Below are positions 34,261 through 44,505 of a DNA stretch of 64,000 nt, piece after piece. The translations under genes and the position numbers were made by a program. Source of the DNA: Linum tenue (lineage: Eukaryota > Streptophyta > Magnoliopsida > Malpighiales > Linaceae); the NCBI GenBank assembly GCA_946122785.1, contig CAMGYJ010000006.1, forward strand, positions 45,652,066-45,716,065. The letters run 5' to 3'. The notes beneath the pieces were generated by a model, which worked only from the letters and a program-made list of their open reading frames with translations, did no database searches and was not told the origin of the DNA. How positions within the stretch are numbered: the first letter of the stretch is position 1; each line of letters starts with the position of its first letter.

Positions 34261-34396
34261 TGACTCGTACTAACTACAACATCCCAATCGAAGGCCAAGT
34301 ATAACCGCCGACCGGGTGTAGCATAGGGCAAGCAAGCAATAAGAATTTATCGTACCACGGGTGTATTTGCACATGTTTGCAAAGGAGAGGGAATCA
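34261..34396 (-). mobile_element. Truncated LTR remnant (minus orientation, group 3-like)
   Basis: Begins TGACTCGTAC and shares the CCAAGTATAA..GGGTGTAGCATAGGGCAAG segment with other LTR ends in minus orientation. It ends GGGAATCA. About 1.3 kb of a normal LTR is missing and no target duplication is seen. Confidence 0.5.
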
Positions 34397-35281
34397 ACTT
34401 TTTGGAGCAAAAACATAGTTTTAGAGAGAGAAAGTGCGAAGAAACAAACCCTAGGAGCTATTTGGAGTGGATTTCTCACCATTGAAGCCCAGATTGCATC
34501 CCCAGGAGTGAAGATTGACATCCCAGAGCATATTCTTCCCATCGTTATGAGTATGACTGCTTTGTATTCTGTTTCCCTCTCTCTCTCTCTATGGAGTAGA
34601 ACTCCCTCTCACTTGGGTATGAAGAACCCTAGTTCCATGTGTTAGGAATCTTGATTGTAATTACGTTTGGATTGCGAAATTGCTTGATTATAATCGATTG
34701 AAGTGTTTTGTTTGAGTCAATTGAAGTCTGATCGTCTTTTATTGATTTCTGCTCCAACCTGAGATAGATAGAATCTGATTAGGTTGTTAGAGCTTCTCCG
34801 ATCGGTAGTAGTGAATCGATTATACGAGAGTTAGTCGATTCACTGCTTTGTACTGGAATCTAATTCCAGTAGTGGAGTTCTGTGTTCATTGCCTGAGCGT
34901 TCTATCCCGGTGAAGACTAGTCGTCTGCCGGGAAGTTTGACTGAGAGGGCTTGGTCAGCTTAAGAGATTCCAAGCTAGTGTCAGATCTTCCGCAGTTTAA
35001 TCAACAGCAAATCAACCCAGGGTAATTTCAATTGAGACCTAACTAAAGAGCTAGGGGGACTCATTCCCGAGTGACTCTTCCTTTGCTTTAGAAAATCGAA
35101 TCATTTCCTGCTTTCTTACTGCTTTTACTTAAATCAACAATCACTTGACTTAGTTGGCTAGATAATAGATATTCACGGAGTAGGCAGTAGATCTAGACCT
35201 CGGGTTGACATTAGAGCTTGCCTGTTACTGCATTTCCAGACTACGATTACACTTGGTCGCAGTTTGGTGTTGTGCGTGTCA
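34397..35281 (+). mobile_element. 5' LTR fragment of group 4 Athila-like element
   Basis: Aligns with the 3' two-thirds of the 49833-51176 LTR read on its minus strand: GAGAGAAAGTGCGAAG, CACTTGGGTATGAAGAACCC, CCTGAGATAGATAGAATC and AGTAGATCTAGACC are shared. It ends GTGTCA, six bases before the PBS. The upstream third, where that family has its palindrome array, is missing. Confidence 0.8.
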
Positions 35282-35287
35282 AGTTTT

Positions 35288-35305
35288 TGGCGCCGTTGCC
35301 GGGGA
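35288..35305 (+). other. Primer binding site, tRNA-Asp type
   Basis: TGGCGCCGTTGCCGGGGA, identical to the sites at 9158 and 42454. Confidence 0.9.
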
Positions 35306-35425
35306 GCCTCTAGGTTATTGGGGAAATGAGAAAGTTTGTTACTCTAGCTTTTTCTTTATTGCATTTTCTCTCTTCCACCTGTGTGCCTTCACGGGTTGCT
35401 TTTGCTGATTGTGTGCAGGTAGTGC

Positions 35426-38199
35426 ATGACCCGTAGCCAGTCGGGAGATTTACTACCATTGGACCAGGAGCTTGAACGGACCTGTAGGAATTTCAAGCGG
35501 GCTCTAAAGGCGCGATTGGCTGCGGAGGAGGCGCTAGCACAGCTGCAAATCGCCGACGAAGAAGAGATGGGTGACCCACAGAACAATGATGTGGTCATTC
35601 CTGAGGAACAGACCATGGGGTACTACTGGACCGCTAGAGCCGCGGACATGAGGTCGCCCATTCAGCACCCTTATGTCCCAGCAAACAACTTTGAGGTGAG
35701 CACCTCGGTCATCACCATGCTGCGCGGTTCGGTGGTTTTCCGAGGCAAGGAGGGGGAGTGCCCCCGATCACATCTGAGGCGATGCCACGAGCTCATCGAT
35801 GGAATCAAGATAAATAGGGTCCCAGCCGATGCCATCCACCTGAGGTACTTCGCATTTACTCTGGAGGGGCAGGCCAAGGAGTGGCTAGACACTCGACCTC
35901 CAGGCTCGATCACCACGTTCGCCAACCTGGCAGACAAGTTCCTCACTGGCTACCATCCTCCGTCCAAGACGGCGGACCTGCAGAAGCAAATTACCCACTT
36001 TGCTCAGGATGAAGATGAGACCATCCAGGATGCTTGGGAGAGATACACCATTCTCTTCCTCAAGTGTCCCAACCATGGTTTTACCGACGCCTTCAAGGTG
36101 GGCACCTTCTACCATGCCCTCTTCCCGGAAGATAAGAAGCTGATTGTCTCGGTTTGTGGCGGGAATATGCTTACCAAAACACCGCCACAGCTGAATCAAC
36201 TTTTTGAAGAGATGGCAGAGCAGGGCTATGACTGGGAAACTGCGAGGAGATCGAGACGAGCACCAGGCGGGGTGTGCATGCTTTAGCCACCCAGTCATCT
36301 GATTTGGTGCAGGTGGTATCGAAGCTGGTTTCAGCCATCAATCGCTCTGGGATGATTCCAGGGACCGGACAGCAGCAAGCGATGCACTGCCAGTGGTGCG
36401 AGAGCACCCATCACACGGTGGAAGACTGCCATGCGATGAGGGAGTCGACCACACCCCAGGAGCAGGTGAACTTCATCAATAATGCTAGGCGCAATGACCC
36501 CTACAGTAACACGTACAACGAGGGGTGGCGCCAGCATCCCAACTTCTCCTGGGCTGGGGCCAATCCTAGACCACCAGCCTCCCAAGGATCGCCAGGCTTC
36601 TAGAGGACGCGTTATCAGCCCAGATAGGGGCAATTCCAGCAGCAGCAGCAGTCTCTATACCAGCCCATGCAGGGGCATGCTGCTCAACCACAGCCGCGAC
36701 CCTTCCAGCATCCAGGTGCACCCCCTGCAACCCTAGTGCAGAATGATCCGATAGCTGAATTGCGTGACTTGGTGGGTTCTCTTGCCAGTTCGAGTGCTCA
36801 GAAATTCAATACTATCGAGCAGTTCACGGAAAAGGCCTCGGGTAAATTCCTGGCTCTTGAAGTTGGCCAGGGGAACACACAAGCTGTCTTGCAGGATATC
36901 CAAACCCAGTTGGAGAGCGTGGCTCAAGCAGTGGCGCAGAGGGCTCCAGGTACCTTGCCAGGTCATACCATTCCTAATCCGAAGGACCCGAATGCCCACT
37001 GTAATGCCATCACAACAAGGAGCGGCAAAGAAACTGCAGACCCACCATTCCTGGCTAAACAAGCGCGAGGTAGACATGCCTCGGCATCTCCAGCGGTTGA
37101 AGAAGAAGCGGAGAAGGAGGTTGAGGTGCCTGCGCCTAAGCTGCAACCAGTAGTGAAGGAGATCCCCTTCCCTACTCGGCTGCACAAAGAAAGGCTAGAG
37201 GCAGAGTTCGGGAACTTCATGTCCATGCTTAGGAAGCTGAATGTCCAAGTGCCCTTCCTGGAGGCACTATCTCAAATGCCTAAGTATGCGAAGTTTCTGA
37301 AAGATCTTCTCTCAAAGAAGCAGAAGCTGAGCGAGCTGGCCACTGTGGAGCTCAGCGAGGAGTGCTCGGCCATTCTGCAGAACAAGCTTCCGCCGAAGCA
37401 GAAGGACCCAGGTAGTTTTACTATCCCGTGCTCTATAGGTAAATTGCATGTAGAGAGGTCCTTGACGGATCTAGGTGCTAGTATCAATGTCATGCCATGT
37501 AAATTGTTCAAGAAACTAGGCCTAGGTGAACCCAGTGCAACTAGGACGAGTCATCAATTAGCTGATCGATCTATAGTTCATCCTAGGGGCATATTGGAAG
37601 ACCTTCTGGTTAAGGTTGGCAGATTATTTTATCCTGTGGATTTTGTTGTCTTGGACATCAATGAGGACACAGAAGTGCCCCTTATACTGGGAAGGCCTTT
37701 CCTGGCCACCACCAAGGCTCTCATAGATGTACATGATGGGACCTTAGTCTTGAGGGATGGCGAGGAGCGAATAACGTTTTCCATTGCTAATACTCTCCCT
37801 GCTTCATCGCCTTTGCATGCTGTTTCTCACCAGGATCATGAGTCTGTCGTGTATCCTTCTGTGTTTCCCATTTTGCAGGATCACTCTCACCTATCTTCGC
37901 CGCCACCCCCGTCCACTCCGTTACCAAAAGACAAGATCAAGGAGGAGTGGCGCCCGAAGCTGCAGGTATCTAAGCCTGCTCACAAGAAAGACGGAGACCA
38001 CTATGACTTGGTCCCGCCTCCTGAGCCTCGACCGCCTTGGCCATCCGAGTATTCACTCGCTTGCATCCTGCCGGATGGCCAGGTCGAGTTGACGAGTGCT
38101 GCTGTCCACACTCGTCGTGTGCATGGCCACTATCTGAAGCTGTACCTCAAGAGCGATGTGGATCCGCTCTTGGAGGCACCTGTTCCTTCACCTCTCTGA
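35426..38199 (+). pseudogene. Athila-like gag-protease, nearly intact
   Basis: Aligns over its whole length with the intact 910-aa protein at 46957-49689. It has the gag core, the CQWCESTHHTVEDC zinc knuckle (near 36390-36430), the glutamine-rich linker, and the protease with DLGASINVMP near 37470 and LILGRPFLAT near 37685. It is disabled by a single-base deletion near 36270 (the intact copy has one more base in its GGCCGGGG run). Two C-to-T changes create TAG at about 36601 and 36625. The C-terminus and stop match the intact copy. No polymerase follows. Confidence 0.9.
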
Positions 38200-38245
38200 G
38201 CATCCACCCTACTGGCGTCCAGCTAAAAGACGGTAAAGAAGCGCT

Positions 38246-38265
38246 GGTGGGGAGGCAACCCCACC
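38246..38265 (+). other. Post-gag-protease hairpin
   Basis: GGTGGGG and CCCCACC pair around the loop AGGCAA, about 46 bp after the gag-protease stop. It is preceded by GGTAAAGAAGCGCT, which is also conserved in the minus-strand copies. Similar GGGAGGCAACCC hairpins are common in plant Athila/Tat elements. Confidence 0.75.
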
Positions 38266-39999
38266 AAGGTTTGTTTTTCTTTCGTTTGTTTTTTGGTTGT
38301 CCACTTGGAACTATGGTTTTTATCACCCAGTGTGTTTTGATGACTCTAGCCCTGCTAACTGGTCCCATTTCCAGTCCCCCGACAGTCTGTATTCCCGTAA
38401 CATCGTTTCCCCTTGTCTTTCCCTCTGCTCCATTGAGGGCAATGTCGCGCTTAAGTGTGGGGGGGGGGGTGTTTATATGTTTTTAACTGCTAGATGAGTT
38501 TGTGTGCTTGGAGCCTAGTCCACTGTCCAAATCTCGAGATTTGAGGGCTCCAAGTACCGCTGTTTGCTTGATCGTATTGGCACTGTGATTTGATTGGTGA
38601 ATCGAATGGCTTTCGACTTAATGCATGACAGCTGGAGTGTAACTAGGATAGCCTATAATGATGACCGAGACGTGCAGTAGAAGTGTGTAGGGGTTCAGTT
38701 TTCAACTGTTTTCTTACCAACTGTGACTTGGATTGATCACTTGCTCTTGACAGTCGTTTATGCATCTAGTTCAGGGAATTAGAATGAGAGATAGAGCATA
38801 TAGGTAGCCATGTGAGATTTGAGCGTGCTCGTTTCATTCTTGTGCGATAGTTCCCTCTTCCATGATGTGTAGCATTAACGTTGCCATTAGCTAAGATGAT
38901 GGAGGTATAGGATTAGCCCATGACCAAATTGACTGTCCTGGTGTGTCATACCCCCTAGTCAGCCCTTTGAGCCATGTACTTTTCTTCCTTTCAGTCTATA
39001 ATGGAAAATCACCCTTTTGCATCTTTTAGAAGGTTCCACAGAGTGATTTGTGCACGTCCTCTGCTGTTTCTGCTAAATTTAATGTGAGGGTTGGAGGTAA
39101 TGCTTAAAACACGGGCATGTGTTTGAAAAATGTGCAGAGGTGGTGGTTCTCTCAAGAAAGAAAATGAAAAAAAAAGAAAAAAAAAGAATGAAAGCAAAAG
39201 AGAGCCACTACCCAAAATTATGAATCATGCTCGTTAAGTAGTGTTTCTTAGCAGTCTGGCTTGGAAATACTAGCATTTATGTGACCTCGTTCGCTCTTGT
39301 GCTCTAAAGAATTTGAGTAATGCAGAATGGCAGAAAGGAAGTTACTGGTTTGTTTGACTGTGATTGTGTTGGGTTTCGAACTGTGGAACCTTGTGCTATG
39401 AATACTTCCACCACCTAAAAGGCCTTTTCCCCATGTCCAAGACCCTAGCCAGTCATTTTAACATGTGTCTAAGACCTCCGGATTAGTTAGTGATAACACC
39501 TGATATATGAACTCTAACATTTAGAGGCTACCGTCATGGTGAAGAGACGTTAGGAATTGAGAGTATGAGTATGCACATCTTGCATCAAATTTATGTCCTG
39601 ACCCCACTGATCGAGAGTGAGCGATTTATTTCCTCATATTTTCTACACTCTTTACCCCGGTGATGACCTAGATTGCTCGGTTTTAATTATGATATCTTGA
39701 GCTTTGTGCATGAAGTGACTGTCTTGAATAAGTGGTTGAGTCAAGTCTATGTTGGTTGGTGAACAGAAGGGAGACTCTTCCTTTGCTCGACTTTGCTACA
39801 TTCGAATGTCATCTTTGGTGGTTGTCTAGGTTGTCTTTGAGGTTGTCTATGTGTTAATGAACAAAAGCCAGTATGACTCACGTGTTTTGTGCCGATATGA
39901 TATGTCTCTAAAGCTTGCTTGATTAAAACGTTTTGATCTTACCTTGTGTCTGACTTGGTTTGCTTGGGGACAAGCAAACGGTTAAGTGTGGGGGAATTT
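38266..39999 (+). other. 3' non-coding internal region with two purine tracts
   Basis: No coding capacity is recognised. The first tract, TTAAGTGTGGGG extended to a long G-run (38451-38469), follows the conserved GAGGGCAATGTCG. The second, GTGTGGGGGAATTT (39985-39998), is the normal polypurine tract before the 3' LTR position. An AT-rich segment with A-runs lies near 39160-39190. Confidence 0.7.
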
Positions 40000-40420
40000 G
40001 ATCCTTCAAATCGTAATTGTTAGCTAGGGGGAGCAACACCCGGGTGAAGCCTTCTCAATTAGTGTCAAATCCATTTCATCATTGCAAAGTAATTTAGCTT
40101 TAGATCTTTGTTTTCACCAAAACTATCCGCTAAATAATGTTTCAAACAATCGAAGTAGCGGTACATGGGCTGGCCTGGGTCGATATTTAAACATACTTGC
40201 CCTATATTGCACCCATCTAAGGTTTATACTTGGGCCTTAGGTGGGATTTTATTTAGTCAGAGCAAGTCAAGTTTTTGGCGCCTTTGCCAGGGAACTTCGG
40301 TCCGTTATCGTGAAAAGTTTGTTTGGTGTTAATCTAGCTTTTATTTTCAGTTTTGTTAAGTGGGAAGAGTTTGCTTGTGCTAGACGTGGTTGTGTTCTTT
40401 AAGTGTGTGTAGGGAGGTGC

Positions 40421-41331
40421 ATGACCCGGAGCAATCTGGTGACTTTAACACCACTGGACGAGGACATCAACCAGACTCTCCAACTTTTAGCTCGAGAGAG
40501 GGAGCAAGCGCAGGCAAGAAGGAGAGTTGAAGAGAGGGGACAACAAGTTGGTCCCGGATTTGAAGGAATTGAAGGAGAATTTGAAGTTGAGATGGCGGGG
40601 AATGAACACTGAGGGGCTAATCCGCTTCAAAACCCAAATTTGGAAGGGGGAGCCGAGGAGGAGCAGGGACTATGGGCTATTACATGGCTTCACGGGCGGC
40701 GGATATCCAATCTCCCATCTTACATCCATCCGTGGCCGCCAACAAATTTGAAATCAAACCCGCTCTTGTGACGATGATTCAAAACAATGCATACTTTGAT
40801 GGGATTGCCAATGAATCACCACGAGAGCATGTCCAAAGGTTTCTTGAGCTAGCGGGAAGCTTGAAGATAAATGGAGTCCCCGAGGAGGCATCGCGATTGA
40901 GGCTTTTCCCCTATTATTTGGTGGGGAAGGCACTCCGATGGCTCAACAACCATCTACCTCTATCCATCACCTCTTGGGACGATTTACTCAACAAGTTCAT
41001 GGCCCGATATTGTTCTCCTTCCAAGACGGCCGAGTGGAGAAAGAAGATCACTCACTTTGAGAAAGAGGAGGATGAGACATTGGGGGATGCATGGGAAAGA
41101 TTCTCCGACTACTTCCTTCAATTCCCCTACCATGGATTCGAGGAGCAATTTCGGATTGAGACTTTCTATGGAGGTCTCATTCAAGATGACAAGATTCTCA
41201 TAGACTATCTTTTCCAAGGGAAGTTGATGAACATGACCCCTCTTCAAGTGACCGAGTTGCTCGAAGATATGAATCTTAAGGGATATGATTGCGGCTTGAC
41301 AAGAAGTGGGAAGAGAAGCACCGAAAGATGA
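40421..41331 (+). pseudogene. Athila-like gag, group 3, copy 2
   Basis: Duplicate of the gag at 33261. Here the gag core from 40672 is open for 219 codons (MGYYMASRAADIQSP to KRSTER), because the small deletions of copy 1 are absent. The N-terminal part still has the stop near 40610 and the shift after it, so the whole gene remains broken. A C-to-T type change ends it at TGA 41329. Confidence 0.85.
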
Positions 41332-42591
41332 GTGTGAAGTGTGGGAGCAAGTGCTCCACTGGAAGCCAAGCTTGACAAGTTGATCGAGGTGATCCTTGAG
41401 AGCAAGAAGCATGGGAAAGAGCCTGACTCGTTCTAACTACAACATCCCAATCGAAGGCCAAGTATAACCGCCGACCGGGTGTAGCATAGGGCAAGCAAGC
41501 AATAAGAATTTATCGTACCACGGGTGTATTTGCACATGTTTGCAAAGGAGAGGGAATCAACTTTTTGGAGCAAAAACAGAGTTTTAGAGAGAGAGAAGTG
41601 CGAAGAAACAAACCCTAGGAGCTATTTGGAATGGATTTCTCACCATTGAAGCCCAGATTGCATCCCCAGGAGTGAAGATTGACATCCCAGAGCATATTCT
41701 TCCCATCGTTATGAGTATGACTGCTTTGTATTCTGTTTCCCTCTCTCTCTCTCTCTATGGAGTAGAACTCCCTCTCACTTGGGTATGAAGAACCCTAGTT
41801 CCATGTGTTAGGAATCTTGATTGTAATTACGTTTGGATTGCGAAATTGCTTGATTATAATCGATTGAAGTGTTTTGTTTGAGTCAATTGAAGTCTGATCA
41901 CCTTTTATTGATTTCTGCTCCAACCTGAGATAGATAGAATCTGATTAGGTTGTTAGAGCTTCTCCGATCGGTAGTAGTGAATCGATTATACGAGAGTTAG
42001 TCGATTCACTGCTTTGTACTGGAATCTAATTCCAGTAGTGGAGTTCTGTGTTCATTGCCTGAGCGTTCTATCCCGGTGAAGACTAGTCGTCTGCCGGGAA
42101 GTTTGACTGAGAGGGCTTGGTCAGCTTAAGAGATTCCAAGCTAGTGTCAGATCTTCCGCAGTTTAATCAACAGCAAATCAACCCAGGGTAATTGCAATTG
42201 AGACCTAACTAAAGAGCTAGGGGGACTCATTCCCGAGTGACTCTTCCTTTGCTTTAGAAAATCGAATCATTTCCTGCTTTCTTACTGCTTTTACTTAAAT
42301 CAACAATCACTTAACTTAGTTGGCTAGATAATAGATATTCACGGAGTAGGCAGTAGATCTAGACCCTGGGTTGACATTAGAGCTTGCCTGTTACTGCATT
42401 TCCAGACTACGATTACACTTGGTCGCAGTTTGGTGTTGTGCGTGTCAAGTTTTTGGCGCCGTTGCCGGGGAGCCTCTAGGTTATTGGGGAAATGAGAAAG
42501 TTTGTTACTCTAGCTTTTTCTTTACTGCATTTTCTCTCTTCCACCTGTGTGCCTTCACGGGTTGCTTTTGCTGATTGTGTGCAGGTAGTGC

Positions 42592-43152
42592 ATGACCCGT
42601 AGCCAGTCGGGAGATTTACTACCATTGGACCAGGAGCTTGAACGGACCTGTAGGAATTTCAAGCGGGCTCTAAAGGCGCGATTGGCTGCGGAGGAGGCGC
42701 TAGCATAGCTGCAAATCACCGACGAAGAAGAGATGGGTGACCCACAGAACAATGATGTGGTCATTCCTGAGGAACAGACCATGGGGTACTACTGGACCGC
42801 TAGAGCCGCGGACATGAGGTCGCCCATTCAGCACCCTTCTGTCCCAGCAAACAACTTTGAGGTGAGCACCTCGGTCATCACCATGCTGCGCGGTTCGGTG
42901 GTTTTCCGAGGCAAGGAGGGGGAGTGCCCCCGATCACATCTGAGGCGATGCCACGAGCTCATCGATGGAATCAAGATAAATAGGGTCCCAGCCGATGCCA
43001 TCCACCTGAGGTACTTCGCATTTACTCTGGAGGGGCAGGCCAAGGAGTGGCTAGAAACTCGACCTCCAGGCTCGATCACCATGTTCGCCAACCTGGCAGA
43101 CAAGTTCCTCACTGGCTACCATCCTCCGTCCAAGACGGCGGACCTGCAGAAG
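42592..43152 (+). pseudogene. Athila-like gag N-terminal fragment, copy 2
   Basis: Duplicate of the first 187 codons of the gag at 35426, starting MTRSQSGDLLPLDQEL. A CAG-to-TAG change near 42706 stops it. After the codons for TADLQK it is cut by the LTR at 43153. The remainder of this gag is not found beyond the array. Confidence 0.85.
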
Positions 43153-44492
43153 TGACACGCTAAAACACAACTCCTAACAATGGCCAAGTGTAACCAATGA
43201 AAGGGACTGCAGTATAGGCAGGTTTAATTATCAACCCGGGGTCTAGATCTACTGCTTACTCCGTGATTCTCTATTATCTAGCAAACTAAGTCGAGTGATT
43301 GTTGTGAAAAGTAAAAGCAACAAGAAAGCAGTTAATTGTTCGGGTTTCTAAAGCAGGTAAGAGTCACTCGGGATTGAGTCCCCCTAGCCCCTTAGTTAGG
43401 TTCAATTGCAATTCCCTGGGTTGATTTACTGTTGATTAGACTGCGGAAGATCCGACAGTAGCTTGGAATCTCTTAAGCTGACCAAGCCCTCTCAGTCTAA
43501 CTACCCGGCAGACGACTAGTCTTCACCGGGATAGAAAGCTGAGGCTATGAACACAGAACTCCACTACTGGCGCCAAGAACACCAGTACAAAGCAGTAAAC
43601 TGGCTAACTCTCGTATAGCCAATCTCCTACTATCGAATGAAGAGGCTCTAACAACCTAATCAGATTCTATCTATCTCAGGTTGCAGCAGAAATTGAGAAA
43701 GCTGATCAGACTCAAATCAATTCATAAACATGCGTCATTCGATTAAAATCAAACAGTAATATCATCCCAAGTCATTACAATCAAATCCCTAACACAAGGA
43801 ACTAGGGTTCTTCATACCCAAGTGAGAGAAGGGTTCTACTCCATAGAGAGAGAAGAGAAAACAAGAATCGGATTAGTCATACTCATAACGATGAGGATAA
43901 TCTGCTCCGGGACGATGATTTTCACTCCTATGACGATCTCCAAGCTCGATTCGATGAAATCCAGCTCTAAGACAGCTTCTAGGATGAGTTCTTCGCACTT
44001 TCTCTCTCTAGGGCTCTGTTTTTGCTCTGAAAACACGATTCTCCCACTTTTGGCTCGGATTAGGCTTTAAAACCGCTTTCCCGAGTTGCACGGCCAGGTG
44101 CACGGCCGTGCACAACACCATTCTGGCCGTGCACCCTCAAAACGCACCGTATCAATTATTCGGCCTTCATCCACCTTGCACGGCCAGGCGCACGGCCGTG
44201 CAAGCTTCAAGCCTGCCCGTGCATGGCCTCGACATGAGGTGCACGGCCAAATGGCTCAAGTGCACGGCCGTGCAGCCTCCTGGTCTGCCCGTGCACTCCC
44301 CAAAAAGCTCGCCCTTCGTCCGTTCTTCGTCCAATCGACCCCAGACTCGCTCCTAAGCCTTCATTCACGTACTAGGACCTGAAATAACACAAACAAGCAC
44401 AACCTAGCGTGAAATCGGCCTAAAACACGAGAATCAACACCTCAAACGGTGTAAGTATGAGGGTAAAAACATGTGTAAATGACGGTCTATCA
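43153..44492 (-). mobile_element. 3' LTR (LTR-A) of the 43-55 kb array
   Basis: 1340 bp, TGATAGACC..GTGTCA on the minus strand. It lies next to the polypurine tract GTGTGGGGGAGTT (44493-44505) and interrupts the duplicated gag at 43152. It contains three CACGGCC palindrome units (44090-44297). Confidence 0.92.
44090..44297. repeat. CACGGCCA - CACGGCCGTG - TGGCCGTG units in LTR
   Basis: Three units each read half-site CACGGCCA, full palindrome CACGGCCGTG (44101, 44191, 44262), then inverted half-site (T)GGCCGTG or GCCCGTG. The flanked 14-mer TGCACGGCCGTGCA is exact at 44099-44112 and 44261-44274. The arrays at 50771-50980 and 54657-54866 are the same units in the other two LTRs. Confidence 0.9.
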
Positions 44493-44505
44493 AACTCCCC
44501 CACAC

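Larger units (their letters stand above)
40000..43152 (+). repeat. Second copy of 32840-35986 (direct duplication)
   Basis: Nearly every base of 32840-35986 recurs here with an offset of 7160 rising to 7166, over LTR end, PBS (40276-40293), gag, LTR fragment (41557-42447), PBS (42454-42471) and gag start. The left edge abuts the polypurine tract of the first unit. The right edge is the LTR at 43153. I count only a scatter of substitutions and small indels, so the event is recent. Confidence 0.92.

Noticed and set aside
35205..35408. 67-codon hydrophobic frame, repeated at 42371
   Set aside because: It overlaps the LTR end and PBS. Conservation between copies is due to the segment duplication.
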